Shown here piece after piece: positions 38,626-47,990 of a DNA stretch of 64,000 nucleotides. The stretch's first letter is position 1. Each line of letters begins with the position of its first letter. The position numbers and the translations under genes were made by a program. Origin of the DNA: Amycolatopsis tucumanensis (GTDB lineage: Bacteria > Actinomycetota > Actinomycetes > Mycobacteriales > Pseudonocardiaceae); the NCBI RefSeq assembly GCF_021654135.1, contig NZ_JAKGSD010000033.1, positions 26,666 to 90,665 of the forward strand. Reading direction: 5' to 3'. The notes below the pieces were generated by a model. The model was not told where the DNA came from. It was given only the letters and a program-made list of their open reading frames with translations, and did not search any database.

Positions 38626-38834
38626 CCGCGCGACTGACCGCCTCCGCACCGACTTTCACCGGGTCCGCGACTTGATGCCCGGCAGGCGTGTCACCACCGG
38701 TTCCCGCAGGTCATGTGGCATCGACTGCGCTGGCGCACCGGATGCACCCCCAGGGTTCATGGGTAACGGGCGGCCTGACGGGATACCCGAGGTAGTCAGG
38801 CGTTGCGGCGCCCGGCAGCCGACGAGAGGCAATC

Positions 38835-39563
38835 ATGGACCGCGCACGGGACGAGATGTGGCCACAGGTGCTGGACGAGGTCACCGGCGCGCTGGAAAGC
38901 CTGACTGCGGCGTTGGGCAGCGTGGACGACTTCACCGTCTTGCTGCAGCAGGTGTGCGCCCAGGTCACCAAGGCCATACCGGGCGTGGACGAAGCGACCG
39001 TGACCCTGCTCGACGATGGCAACGCCCGGACCGCGGCCACGACCAGCGACGTCGTCGCCGGCCTCGACGGTGACCAGTACGCCCTCGGACACGGACCCTG
39101 CCTCGACGCCGCGCGATCAGGCGCGCTGGTGCGCGTGTCGATCGCCCAGGCCCGTGACCGCTGGCCGGACTTCGCCCGCGACGCCACCGAGGCAGGATTC
39201 GCAAGCTTCCTGTCCGCGCCGATCGTCATCGACGACGGGCACGCCGGCGCGGTGAACTGCTACAGCACCCACGCTCACGGCTTCGCCGAACTGGACGAGA
39301 AACTGCTCGACCTCTACACCAGCGCCGTCACGGCGGCCCTGCGCGTCTACCACCGCTACCAACACGCCCGCCGCACCGCCGCGCACTTGCGGACCGCGCT
39401 GGAGAGCCGGGCGGTGATCGACCAGGCCAAAGGCATCCTCATGGCGGTCAGGCGGATCGACGCCGACCAGGCATTCACCCTGCTGGTCGAGCAATCCCAG
39501 CGCGACAACATCAAGCTGCGTGACCTCGCCACCCGGTTCGTCGCGCACGTCACCAGCGCGTGA
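38835..39563 (+). CDS. GAF-ANTAR regulator 2
   Basis: The 242-residue protein has an N-terminal GAF domain (LLQQVCAQVTKAIPGVDEAT through NCYSTHAHGFAELDE) and a C-terminal ANTAR domain (ALESRAVIDQAKGILMAVRR, ~residues 180-235). It is a second RNA-binding antiterminator candidate in the island, collinear with the nearby genes and about 570 bp before hsp20-3. Confidence 0.88.
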   Translation: MDRARDEMWPQVLDEVTGALESLTAALGSVDDFTVLLQQVCAQVTKAIPGVDEATVTLLDDGNARTAATTSDVVAGLDGDQYALGHGPCLDAARSGALVRVSIAQARDRWPDFARDATEAGFASFLSAPIVIDDGHAGAVNCYSTHAHGFAELDEKLLDLYTSAVTAALRVYHRYQHARRTAAHLRTALESRAVIDQAKGILMAVRRIDADQAFTLLVEQSQRDNIKLRDLATRFVAHVTSA

Positions 39564-40131
39564 TCCCCGACGAGGCGGTGATCGTCGTCAGCCAGCACTC
39601 CGGTTGTCCACCGACCGCTTCGGCGAGCAGCTGCTGGGTGGTGCGCAGCGCGGCAGCCAGTCGCGTGCGCCGGTCCCTCCAAGTCGTCGACGCGACGCTG
39701 GGTAGATCTCCACCCCACCTATGCTCTCGCACTCACCGCACAACCCACCCCGCATGTCTGACCACCGCCTGGCCACCTGTCCACGCAGGCGCACACCGTC
39801 ACACCTGCCCAGGCTCGGCAGGACAGCAAGTGCGCGCCGCCGGTCAACCGTGCGGCCCTGCCAAATCAGGACGGTCCGCGGTGCTGATGTGCTCTTGCGT
39901 CTGATTCCCGAGTCGACAGGCCGTTCCAGCACTGCCGTCACACCATCCTTGAACTGCACCTTCATACTTCAATCCATTTAGCAATAGATCGACGCGTGAA
40001 CTACATCACATAGGGAACATAGGTCAGGAGTAGTGCGTTGCTAGGGATGTCAGCGACGTGATGGTGCTGACGCGACGCGGTTGTCCGCGACGCGAGCACA
40101 CGGACACGACGAAGGGAAGGAGGAGAACGCC
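39564..40131. other. Intergenic region before third hsp20
   Basis: About 570 bp. The stretch 39960-40025 is A+T-rich with a doubled ACATAGG (around 40008-40023) and probably holds the hsp20-3 promoter. A - strand frame (39965 to 39588) starts plausibly (MKVQFKDGVTAVLERPVDSG) but decays into low-information sequence, so it may be a gene remnant. Confidence 0.5.
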
Positions 40132-40581
40132 ATGCTGATGCGTACTGATCCGTTCCAGGCGCTGGACCGGTTGAGCCAGCAGTGGTTCGGCAGTGGTTTC
40201 GGCGGCGGCCTGTCGCGGTCGGCGGTCATGCCGATGGATGCCTACCGCTCCGGCGATGAGTTCGTGGTGCACTTCGACCTGCCCGGCGTGAGCCCAGAGT
40301 CCATCGATGTCGATGTGCAGAACAATGTGCTGACGGTCAAGGCGCAGCGCACCACGGTCATCGACGAGAACGGCGAGAAGGTCGAGACGATCATCAGTGA
40401 GCGGCCGACCGGCACGTTCAGCCGGCAGCTGTTCCTGGGTGACACCCTCGACACCGGCAACATCCAGGCCAGCTACGACGCCGGGGTCCTGACCCTGCGC
40501 ATCCCGGTCGCCGAGGAGGCCAAGCCGCGCAAGATCGCCATCACCAGCGGCACCGGGGAACGCCAGGCGATCAACGCCTGA
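40132..40581 (+). CDS. Hsp20 small heat-shock protein 3
   Basis: The 149-residue protein follows AAGGAGGAGA. It starts MLMRTDPFQALDRLSQQWFG and carries the alpha-crystallin domain (FVVHFDLPGVSPESIDVDV, GTFSRQLFLGDTLD) and a RKIAI tail. It is closely related to Hsp20-2. Confidence 0.92.
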   Translation: MLMRTDPFQALDRLSQQWFGSGFGGGLSRSAVMPMDAYRSGDEFVVHFDLPGVSPESIDVDVQNNVLTVKAQRTTVIDENGEKVETIISERPTGTFSRQLFLGDTLDTGNIQASYDAGVLTLRIPVAEEAKPRKIAITSGTGERQAINA

Positions 40582-40751
40582 CCCCTGGTCGCCGCTCCGC
40601 GGTGATAATTCGGCGCTCACCTCAGTGCACGTGGTGACGCGGTCATCGACGCCTGGGCGCCCCTGACCCTTTCCGGCGGCCTGGGCGCGAGCCGCCCGGC
40701 GTCCTGTCGACGCGGCAGCACGGGTGAAGTGCCGACCGTCCCGTCTCTTAC

Positions 40752-40798
40752 GAGCCGGTCGTCGTGCGCGGTATTTGGCCGCGCACGACGACTGGCTC
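40752..40798. terminator. Long hairpin between hsp20-3 and DUF2905 gene
   Basis: The 20-bp arms (40752-40771 and 40779-40798) pair with a single mismatch around the 7-base loop TATTTGG. TGTTCTGTTG follows. It is probably a strong terminator. Confidence 0.7.
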
Positions 40799-40847
40799 TG
40801 TTCTGTTGGTGGGGAACATCGGGAAGCGGTGGGAGGAGAGATCCACG

Positions 40848-41060
40848 ATGGGCACGAATATCGGGCCGTACGTGGTGGCGGCGGGACTGGTGCTCGCCGT
40901 TGTCGGCGTGCTCGCGTGGACCGGTGGGCTGTCGTGGTTCGATCGTCTCCCGGGCGACATCCGCCTCATCGGCGAGAACGTCCGCGTCTACATGCCACTC
41001 ACGTCCATGCTGTTGGTGTCCGTCGTGCTGTCTCTGGCCATGACGCTGCTTCGCCGATGA
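40848..41060 (+). CDS. DUF2905 small membrane protein
   Basis: The 70-residue protein starts after GGGAGGAGAG. It has two hydrophobic helices (residues ~7-25 and ~48-66) around the family core WFDRLPGDIRLIGENVRVYM, as in DUF2905. Its function is unknown. It sits between the third hsp20 and the redox genes. Confidence 0.85.
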   Translation: MGTNIGPYVVAAGLVLAVVGVLAWTGGLSWFDRLPGDIRLIGENVRVYMPLTSMLLVSVVLSLAMTLLRR

Positions 41061-41115
41061 GGCTCGCGCCGACCGGCGCCGCGCCACCCGAATCTTTGTC
41101 AGGGAGGTGAGGATC

Positions 41116-41892
41116 ATGATTCCCGCTCGTGGCTGGGATCGGCTGCACGAACTGGAGCAGCGGTTCGCCGACCTCGGTGACCGTCTGGACGCGGACTCCC
41201 CGGTGACCGAGGCACTGTCGGTGCTGCACGCGATCACCCAGGAAATCGTGCAGCACGTCCCCGTGACGGGGGAGACACAGGCCGTGGGGCACCAGGCGCC
41301 CGACGGCATCACCACGCAGGGCGTGACGCTGGAAGACGTCGCGAACTTGCACCGCAGCGCGCCCCCGATGCAGGGCGCCCGCGAGTCCACTGGCCTGGCG
41401 GTAGGCACCCGAGCACCCGATTTCACGTTGCCAGACGCGAAGAACCGGCCGGTGAGCCTCGCCGATTTCCGCGGGCACCCGGTCCTGCTCGTGTTCTACC
41501 CGCTGGACTGGAGCCATGGGTGCAGTCGACAGTTGGAGCTCTACCAGCAGGAGCTGCCGGAGTTCGCCAGCCGGGGTGTGACCGTGCTTGGCATCTCCGC
41601 GGACTCCCTCTACAGCCACGGCGCCTGGGCGGCCGTGCGCGGCATCACCTTCCCGCTGCTCGCGGACTTCCACCCCAAGGGTGAGGTCGCCCGCCGCTAC
41701 CAGGTCTGGCGCGAGTCCGACGGGTTCAGCGAACGCGCGCTCTACCTCGTCGACGCCGACGGGGTCATCCGCTACGCGCACGTCTCGCCACAGGTGGACC
41801 ACATCCCGGACATCTACGAACTGTTCGACGCGCTCGACCAGGTCGCCCAGCAACCCGCGTCGCGCGAACCCCACGACCTGACGAACCTGTGA
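41116..41892 (+). CDS. Peroxiredoxin (AhpC/BCP type) with N-terminal extension
   Basis: The 258-residue protein has an unusual helical N-terminal extension of about 95 residues. A peroxiredoxin domain follows (GTRAPDFTLPDAKNRPVSLA, FYPLDWSHGCSRQLELYQQE) whose peroxidatic Cys is in WSHGC. It should reduce peroxides using the thioredoxin or glutaredoxin encoded just downstream. The start follows GGGAGGTGAGG. Confidence 0.9.
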   Translation: MIPARGWDRLHELEQRFADLGDRLDADSPVTEALSVLHAITQEIVQHVPVTGETQAVGHQAPDGITTQGVTLEDVANLHRSAPPMQGARESTGLAVGTRAPDFTLPDAKNRPVSLADFRGHPVLLVFYPLDWSHGCSRQLELYQQELPEFASRGVTVLGISADSLYSHGAWAAVRGITFPLLADFHPKGEVARRYQVWRESDGFSERALYLVDADGVIRYAHVSPQVDHIPDIYELFDALDQVAQQPASREPHDLTNL

Positions 41893-41913
41893 CCTGTCGA
41901 GGAGGTGACGACA

Positions 41914-42222
41914 ATGACGATCCCGATGGTCGCCCCGATCAACCGCGCCGCCCGCACCGTCGGCACGGTCGCGCCCGCCGCGGTCGTCGTGTACGGAAAC
42001 CGCTGGTGTGGCATCACCCAGATGGTGCGCCGCCTGCTGGACCGCGCCGGCGTGCCCTACCAGTACGTCGACCTGGACCTCAACCCCCAAGCCAGGCAAC
42101 GACTGCGCTGGCTGGCCGGCGGAGACATCCGCAACCCCGTCGTCTACATCGGCGGCCAGTGGCTGGAACAACCCACCATCCAGGAGCTGCAATGGGCACT
42201 GACACGACACGGACTGCTGTAA
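41914..42222 (+). CDS. Glutaredoxin-like protein, CxxT active site
   Basis: The 102-residue protein has the thioredoxin-fold strand AAVVVYGNRWCGITQMVRRL; the active site is CGIT, so only one redox Cys is present. The second half (NPVVYIGGQWLEQPTIQEL) fits glutaredoxin/NrdH-like proteins. It lies 21 bp after the peroxiredoxin gene and overlaps the thioredoxin gene by 31 bp. Confidence 0.8.
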   Translation: MTIPMVAPINRAARTVGTVAPAAVVVYGNRWCGITQMVRRLLDRAGVPYQYVDLDLNPQARQRLRWLAGGDIRNPVVYIGGQWLEQPTIQELQWALTRHGLL

Positions 42223-42668
42223 CCGGGGCGATCACACCGTGCCCTCGGTGCGGGCGCCGCAACCGGACTCCGGTTGCGGCAGCCGGCCATCCCCGCTGCG
42301 GGGCGTGCAAGACCGACCTGCCCTGGCTGGTCGACGCCGACGACACCAACTTCGAACCCGCCGTCCAGCACGGCACACTGCCCGTCCTCGTGGACATCTG
42401 GGCGCCCTGGTGCGGCCCCTGCCGCACGATGGCCCCGGTCATCGATCAACTCGCCCGCGACCAGGCCGGACGGCTCAAAGTCGTCAAGGTCAACGCCGAC
42501 CACGCGCCCCGCACCGCCCAGCGACTCCAGGTCCGCGGTATCCCCACCCTCATCCTGATGAGCAACGGCACCGAACGCGGCCGGATGGTCGGCGCTCAAC
42601 CCGCGCACGCCCTCCAGAACTGGCTCACTCAACAGGGGGCCATCGCCGGGACAGGAGGACCAAAATGA
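42192..42668 (+). CDS. Thioredoxin 2-type protein with zinc ribbon
   Basis: The 158-residue protein has an N-terminal zinc ribbon (CPRCGRRNR...HPRCGACKTDL) followed by a thioredoxin domain with WAPWCGPCRTMAPVI, the layout of TrxC/Trx2. It should supply reducing power to the peroxiredoxin encoded upstream. It overlaps both neighbouring genes. Confidence 0.92.
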   Translation: MGTDTTRTAVTGAITPCPRCGRRNRTPVAAAGHPRCGACKTDLPWLVDADDTNFEPAVQHGTLPVLVDIWAPWCGPCRTMAPVIDQLARDQAGRLKVVKVNADHAPRTAQRLQVRGIPTLILMSNGTERGRMVGAQPAHALQNWLTQQGAIAGTGGPK

Positions 42669-43036
42669 TCTCGACCACCGGCGACGAGGTGATCGACCTC
42701 GAAGAACAGGGCTGGCAGGCCCTGTCGTCCACCCCAGAGACGGCGCGACGGTTCTACGAGCACATCCTCGACCACACCGCGGTCATGCTCCTACCCGGTG
42801 GCCTCGTGCTAGACAACCGGACGGCGATCCTGGACTCGCTGTCCGGCCCACCCTGGTCCGCCTACCAGCTGCGCGACCCACAAGTGCTCCACCCCACCAA
42901 CGACACCGCGATCGTGACCTACGAAGCGACCGCCCACCGAGACGACGCACCCACCTACACCGCCCTGACGAGCAGCGTCTACGTGCGCCGCACCGACGGC
43001 TGGAAGCTGACCTTCCACCAGCAGACACCCCGATAG
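42665..43036 (+). CDS. SnoaL/NTF2-like protein
   Basis: The 123-residue protein has an NTF2-like alpha+beta pattern (WQALSSTPETARRFYEHILD ... YVRRTDGWKLTFHQQTP), as in DUF4440 proteins. No catalytic residues are assignable. It is coupled to the thioredoxin gene by a 4-bp overlap and closes the redox operon. Confidence 0.75.
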   Translation: MISTTGDEVIDLEEQGWQALSSTPETARRFYEHILDHTAVMLLPGGLVLDNRTAILDSLSGPPWSAYQLRDPQVLHPTNDTAIVTYEATAHRDDAPTYTALTSSVYVRRTDGWKLTFHQQTPR

Positions 43037-43091
43037 CACCCGCAGGAGGCAGCGCGTGCCGACAGCGTTCCCAGGCAACAGCGGGCACACC

Positions 43092-43129
43092 GGCCGCTGA
43101 GCTGGGTCCTCCGGCTCAGTTCAGCGGCC
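43092..43129. terminator. Convergent hairpin near right end of the element
   Basis: GGCCGCTGA (43092-43100) pairs perfectly with TCAGCGGCC (43121-43129) between converging genes. Confidence 0.5.
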
Positions 43130-43433
43130 CGATGCTGCCCGCATCGACCAACTCCCGCACATCGGCCGGCAATGCCTCGCACACCTTGTCGACCACACCG
43201 CCGGTCGTGGCTTCGCGGAACACCTCGAACACCACCCGTGCCCGGTACACCGCCGCCGGCTCGTCGGCGCGGTCCCGCTGGACGACTCGCATGACGAACT
43301 CGCCACGGTCGAACCGCACGCCGCTGCCCGCGCCGCCCATCGTGACCGTGCGCCGCAGGTGCTCGCTAATCTCCTGTGGCAGCTGCACCGCATCCCGCGA
43401 CACCCAGAACACGCCAACCCGCCACGCCACCAT
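43116..43433 (-). CDS. DUF2267-like protein
   Basis: The 105-residue product has a C-terminal part (FEVFREATTGGVVDKVCEAL then PADVRELVD) like single DUF2267 domains, which occur near stress and Hsp20 genes in actinomycetes. The start lies within the right terminal inverted repeat, so it could be clipped at the 5' end. It is convergent with the redox operon. Confidence 0.55.
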   Translation of the reverse strand: MVAWRVGVFWVSRDAVQLPQEISEHLRRTVTMGGAGSGVRFDRGEFVMRVVQRDRADEPAAVYRARVVFEVFREATTGGVVDKVCEALPADVRELVDAGSIGPLN

Positions 43434-43472
43434 CCCTCCCGAAGTGGATCAACACCCACCTTCAATAGGGAA
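43424..43472 (-). repeat. Right terminal inverted repeat of the large element
   Basis: Read inward it begins TTCCCTATTGAAGG and ends TGGTGGCGT, matching the left repeat. Confidence 0.75.
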
Positions 43473-43477
43473 CTGCG
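43473..43477. repeat. Target-site duplication CTGCG, right copy
   Basis: It follows the right inverted repeat directly and matches 20700-20704. Confidence 0.8.
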
Positions 43478-44135
43478 GTGGCGCGGCCAGGGACGCAGCG
43501 TCGCCTTCACCTACACCGATGGCCGTCTGGTGTCCGATTCGCTCCACCTGTGCGGCTTCGTGTACCTGGTCGGCGACGACGAGGGCGAACTCAGCGGCGC
43601 GATCACCACCGACGAACTGGTCACGCTCCACTGGGACCGCGATCAGGCCGTGGACCTCGATGCGCTGCGTGGGGTGCTCGACCAGCCGCGTGTCACCGCC
43701 TGGTCCGGAACGACGCTCGGCAGGAACGAGTCGCATGACGGGCTCTGGCTCCGCCTGACCGTGACCGACCCTCGCGTGTGCCGGATCAAGGTTCACGCCG
43801 ACGTCCCACCCGAGGTGTGCGACCCCGTAAGGGGATGGTGGCGCATGGCGCTGGTCGACGGCGACACGCTGGTCTACCTCACTGCCCGGCGACTGGAATC
43901 CGGCGACGAGGTGTGCTGGGAACTGGGCGCGATCGGTCATGGCCCGGCCGCCGCCGAGGTAACCGAGTACCTCTGCGAGGAGATCCGATCCTGGGCGCCC
44001 GAACGGAACCGGCACACGCCATCGCTCATCGTCTATCCGGCTGGTACTCCGGACAGCGAACTGGCCGGCTCCGCCATCGACAAGACCCACAGCAGGTTCG
44101 TCCTCACCTACGGCGACCTGACCAGGGTGACCTAA
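43478..44135 (+). pseudogene. 3' half of the interrupted PCMT-like methyltransferase gene
   Basis: Read in the frame set by joining to 20704, this encodes the C-terminal ~218 residues: WRGQGRSVAFTYTDGRLVSD, CGFVYLVGDDEGE, GLWLRLTVTDPRVCRIKV, WELGAIGHGP, YPAGTPDSEL and SRFVLTYGDLTRVT. This is the distinctive second domain of the FxLD-system type methyltransferases, and it starts exactly where the 5' half breaks off. No good independent start is present, so it is probably silent. Confidence 0.85.
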
Positions 44136-44284
44136 CGCTGGCCTCAGCTGTGACCGGCGCTTCAGTTGGCCCAATTGAGCGCGGCTGTTGGCCAGTCGGA
44201 GCTCAAGCCGGGCTGGGTGCTCCGGGCTGCAACGTCCGCGCGGGAGCCAAACACGTGAACTCCCAGCTGACAGCACCAGCGCGT

Positions 44285-44296
44285 ACCCTGCATCCG
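44285..44296 (+). promoter_or_regulatory. -10-like TACCCT placed for a leaderless start
   Basis: TACCCT (44284-44289) ends six bases before the GTG at 44296. No ribosome site is present, which fits a leaderless transcript. Confidence 0.45.
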
Positions 44297-47019
44297 TGGA
44301 TCAGATCACCGTTGACACGGCCGCCGTCGTTGTTCTCGCGGAGGGCTCATCGACGAGCGAGATATCTAACAGGCGCGGTCACCTCTTCGAGATGTTTATC
44401 GCAAAGCTTCTTGCGACGCAGGGATACGGCGATCCCCACCCTGAAAATCTAAACTTCACCAGCGAAGGTATCGAGCTGGACGTCCAGGCCCGTCACACCG
44501 TTACCAACGAGCAGCTGATTTGTGAGTGCAAAGCCTACAGCTCCAATGTGCGGGTCCCCTTGTTGACATCCTTTCTAGGGAAGTTCGCTCTAGCCCGAGC
44601 CGATGATGACCGGATTCACGGACTCTTCATTGCGCTCCCTCGTTTGACTCCCGAAGCGAAGGAGAAAGCCGACGCAGCTCAAGCAAAGTTGCCCGGCTTT
44701 CGATACCTCGGCTCTTATGAGATTTGCCAACTACTGCAGGCGGCAAATGTTCTGCCAAGTTGGGACGAAGGGCCAGAGATTCGATCAGACCCGACCGTCA
44801 TCGTTACCGAGCATGGCGTCGTCCTGGCCGCCTGTGAACTTGACTCTCAAACTCGCCGAGCGTCCAGGTGGGTGACATGGACGCGGACGCAAGATGTTCC
44901 GGCTCCTGTTGTTCGCCTAATCGAGCGACATCTATCAAAGGGCCTTCCGGTTGTTCGCGCAGGCCATGAAGCGGGAGCGGTGCCGATTCGCGTCCCATCC
45001 TTGCCCAAAATTGTCGAGGTCCAGGGCAGCACGTCTGATTTCGAGTACCAACTTCCAGCGGCACCCGAATTCTTCATCGGCCGGAAAATCCTCGCGCAGT
45101 CGCTACTTGAAAAGCTCAGGGATCGCGACACGGCTGGTTCAATAGTAATTAATGCCAAATCCGGCTGGGGTAAGAGTTCGCTAGTTCTGCATCTGCAGAA
45201 GGGGATCGAGAAGGCAGGCGGCGTCGGCATCGTTATCGACTCAAGAACGGCGGAGCGATCCGAATTCGTTCCCGCCGCAATGGAACGCATTATTCGGAAG
45301 GCGGTCGAGAGAAAGGTTCTTGAGTTGCCGCCCCAGGCTGCGTTCAGCAGTCTGCAGAGCATCGTGGAGACTCTCAAGCGTGCCACCTGGACATCTCCCG
45401 CCCGGCCAATCTTTCTCGCTTTTGATCAATTTGAGAATGTTTTTCGAGACTCGGATCTTACCCGAGAGTTCCGCGATCTCGCATTTCTGATCCGCGAAAT
45501 AAATGCGCCGTTGACGATCAGCTTTTCCTGGAAGACTGACGTGGTTGCATGGACCGAGGGGTACCCATTTGGGCTGCGAAATGATATACGTGACGCATCC
45601 CTAGTTTCCATCCTTGAACCGTTCGGGCCACGCGAGGTCGAGGCCCTTCTGCGACGACTTGAGAAGTCGCTCGGCAGTAAGCTCAATCGCGATCTGCGAC
45701 AAAGGCTTCGCGAGTACAATTCACAGGGCCTCCCGTGGCTCTTCAAGAAGTTCGGCGCCCATATACTCGCCGAGGTTGATCGCGGCGTCACGCAAGACGA
45801 TCTCGCTAAGCAGGCACTGAACGCCCGCGGCCTGTTCGAAAGTGACCTTGCCCGGTTGAGCCCAAGTGAGCAAGCCGTTCTCCGAACCGTTGCTCAGGCG
45901 GCACCAGTCGCGATATCCGATCTTGACTACGATGTGGCCACTGGCGCCGTTCTGGATAGCCTGCTTCATCAACGTTTGGTAGTGCAGGTCGGTCATACTA
46001 TCGACGTCTACTGGGATACCTTCCGTGACTATCTTAATAACGGCAGCGTGGCGATCGAGGACTCATACGTCGTCCGCTACGCCCCTCTCGGGGCCGGCCG
46101 CCTGTTGCGCGTGGTTGTTGCCGAAGGTGGTAGCGTTTCAGTCCCAGATGCAGCTGCGAGGTTGGATACGACAGCAACAGTTGTCTTTAACTACTCTCGT
46201 GAGCTTCGGCAATTCGGCGTGCTGAGTGCAGAGTCGAACCGCGTCACGCTTGAGCCGGACCTGCTCGATTCCCCCGATAGGGAAGAAGCTATTAGGGCGC
46301 GCGTTTCTCAGGCACTGCGTAGACATAAGATGTACAAGCTTGCTGCCGATATGCTCACCCGCGAGGACATCGTCTCAATTCCACAGTTTGCAGCTGTTCT
46401 TGCTGCCGAATTCAGGGCCGTGGCGGCGAAAAGTGATAGTTGGGTTACATATGCTCGCTCTTTCTGTCAATGGATGGAATATGCCGGTCTAGTGCGGCTT
46501 CTAGCAAACGGCATGACAAGGATGACGGAAAGCGATAGCGAACCCCTTGGTCGACTCTTGAGCGGAGCAGTACCTGTCCGGGTGCGGAGCCCTTTCCCTG
46601 GCGCAAACCCTGGGCCCGCCCTGCAGCTCCTGCTGCATCTCTCTGATCCAGCCGGGCACACCCGCCCTTCCAAGAACGGATTTGCGACCGCAGTCCGCGA
46701 CCTAACCGCACTCGGCTTGGTGGATACCGATGAGGGCGAGCGTATCGTTCTGTCGGGCAACAGCGTGTTTTCGCACGGCGCGGTGGAGCCGGGACGACTC
46801 CGCGAGATCGTAGAACGGCAGCGGGGCATGCGCGAGGCGTTTGCTGCGCTGGAGTCAAATCCCGGCCTTTCTCCACTATCGCTTGGCATTGCACACAGGG
46901 ACGCACTCGGCGCCGAATGGGCAGAATCGACGATGCTTTCGGCTGGAAAGTTTATTCGTGCATGGGCCAGAGCGTGCGGAATCTCTACACAGCTACGCAC
47001 GACTGACCGACAAGACTGA
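44296..47019 (+). CDS. Mrr-like nuclease fused to STAND/AAA NTPase, likely phage defence
   Basis: The 907-residue protein opens with a restriction-endonuclease-like domain (RRGHLFEMFIAKLLATQG; catalytic set D62 in GIELD and E77-x-K79 in CECKA). An NTPase follows with Walker A INAKSGWGKSSL (~residue 290) and Walker B IFLAFDQFENVF (~375). The C-terminal ~450 residues include winged-helix-like stretches and no clear TPR. The base composition is visibly less G+C-rich than its neighbours, with many A/T third positions, implying transfer. The layout recalls Avs4-type STAND nucleases but is much shorter. Confidence 0.75.
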   Translation: MDQITVDTAAVVVLAEGSSTSEISNRRGHLFEMFIAKLLATQGYGDPHPENLNFTSEGIELDVQARHTVTNEQLICECKAYSSNVRVPLLTSFLGKFALARADDDRIHGLFIALPRLTPEAKEKADAAQAKLPGFRYLGSYEICQLLQAANVLPSWDEGPEIRSDPTVIVTEHGVVLAACELDSQTRRASRWVTWTRTQDVPAPVVRLIERHLSKGLPVVRAGHEAGAVPIRVPSLPKIVEVQGSTSDFEYQLPAAPEFFIGRKILAQSLLEKLRDRDTAGSIVINAKSGWGKSSLVLHLQKGIEKAGGVGIVIDSRTAERSEFVPAAMERIIRKAVERKVLELPPQAAFSSLQSIVETLKRATWTSPARPIFLAFDQFENVFRDSDLTREFRDLAFLIREINAPLTISFSWKTDVVAWTEGYPFGLRNDIRDASLVSILEPFGPREVEALLRRLEKSLGSKLNRDLRQRLREYNSQGLPWLFKKFGAHILAEVDRGVTQDDLAKQALNARGLFESDLARLSPSEQAVLRTVAQAAPVAISDLDYDVATGAVLDSLLHQRLVVQVGHTIDVYWDTFRDYLNNGSVAIEDSYVVRYAPLGAGRLLRVVVAEGGSVSVPDAAARLDTTATVVFNYSRELRQFGVLSAESNRVTLEPDLLDSPDREEAIRARVSQALRRHKMYKLAADMLTREDIVSIPQFAAVLAAEFRAVAAKSDSWVTYARSFCQWMEYAGLVRLLANGMTRMTESDSEPLGRLLSGAVPVRVRSPFPGANPGPALQLLLHLSDPAGHTRPSKNGFATAVRDLTALGLVDTDEGERIVLSGNSVFSHGAVEPGRLREIVERQRGMREAFAALESNPGLSPLSLGIAHRDALGAEWAESTMLSAGKFIRAWARACGISTQLRTTDRQD

Positions 47020-47327
47020 TCGCTTCTTGGCCGAACCCGACCATGAGCATCACGTTAAGTAGCCGCGAAGCGCGCTCACGGCTACGGTCGCCACAAGTGA
47101 TCGAGTCCTGGCCGACAGCTGAGCACCGGACTGGCCAACTGACGCGCTCTCTCACACCAATCGCCGTTAGGTCGAGGCTCGGCCTGCTCGCTGTTCGGGC
47201 TGCGTCGACGTGGTCAACCGGGAAGCGGACAAACCGGCGGTCGCCGCGGACACGGATGTCAGTGAGTTGGGCGGCCGAAGGGCCCTCGCTGTCGCGCGGT
47301 GTCTGCACGTGACGTAGGAGTAGGAGC
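47020..47327. other. Intergenic region, possible remnant
   Basis: About 308 bp between the nuclease-NTPase and HAD genes. On the - strand a frame reads RVRGDRRFVRFPVDHVDAAR and similar, which could be part of a lost gene. I see no supported feature. Confidence 0.4.
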
Positions 47328-47972
47328 ATGGTGACCGCGGTTGTGTTCGACGTGGGCGAGACGTTGCTGGACGACTCGCGGGAGTGGGGTGCGTGGGCCG
47401 ACTGGATCGGCGTCTCGCGCCATACCTTCTCGACAGTGCTGGGCGCGGTCACCGCCGCTGGCCGGGACAATGCCGAGACGTTCCAGTACTTCAAGCCGGG
47501 CTTCGACCTTGCACGGGAACGACGGCTGCGCGAGGAGGCCGGCCAGGGTGAGCACATCGAGGACAGCGACCTTTACAGCGATGTGCGGCCCGGCCTGGTC
47601 GCGCTGCGAGAACGCGGCTTGTGGGTCGGGGTGGCCGGGAACCAGACCGCTCGCGCAGCCGAGCTGTTGCGTGCACTGGAGCTGCCGGTGGACCGGATCG
47701 CGACCTCGGGCGAATGGGGTGTCGCCAAGCCGTCGCCCGAGTTCTTCGCCCGCGTGGCGGAGATGGTGCCCGACGAACCGGGCGAGACGGTATACGTGGG
47801 TGACCACCGGGACAACGACGTAGTTGCCGCGAAGGCAGCTGGGTTCCGCACGGCACTGATCCGGCGGGGCCCGTGGGGCTATCTGTGGGCTGACGACCCG
47901 TTGGTCCGTCGCGACGCGGATTGGGTGATCGACTCCCTTCACGACCTGCCGGATCTGCTATCCCCGCGCTGA
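47328..47972 (+). CDS. HAD-superfamily hydrolase
   Basis: The 214-residue protein has the four HAD motifs: FDVGETLLDD (nucleophile Asp), GVAGNQT (motif II), GVAKPSPEFF (Lys, motif III) and VGDHRDNDVVAAKAAG (motif IV). It is probably a phosphatase for a small phosphorylated molecule. It is convergent with the XRE regulator downstream (18 bp between stops). Confidence 0.88.
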   Translation: MVTAVVFDVGETLLDDSREWGAWADWIGVSRHTFSTVLGAVTAAGRDNAETFQYFKPGFDLARERRLREEAGQGEHIEDSDLYSDVRPGLVALRERGLWVGVAGNQTARAAELLRALELPVDRIATSGEWGVAKPSPEFFARVAEMVPDEPGETVYVGDHRDNDVVAAKAAGFRTALIRRGPWGYLWADDPLVRRDADWVIDSLHDLPDLLSPR

Positions 47973-47990
47973 GCGGCTGTGGCAGGCGGA

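Noticed and set aside
40617..41426. Long - strand open frame opposite the DUF2905 and peroxiredoxin genes
   Set aside because: It is antisense to two well-supported genes and its translation is low-information.
46985..47330. Possible - strand gene between the nuclease-NTPase and HAD genes
   Set aside because: A few plausible residues are visible, but there is no family match or conserved length, so it is recorded only as a possible remnant.
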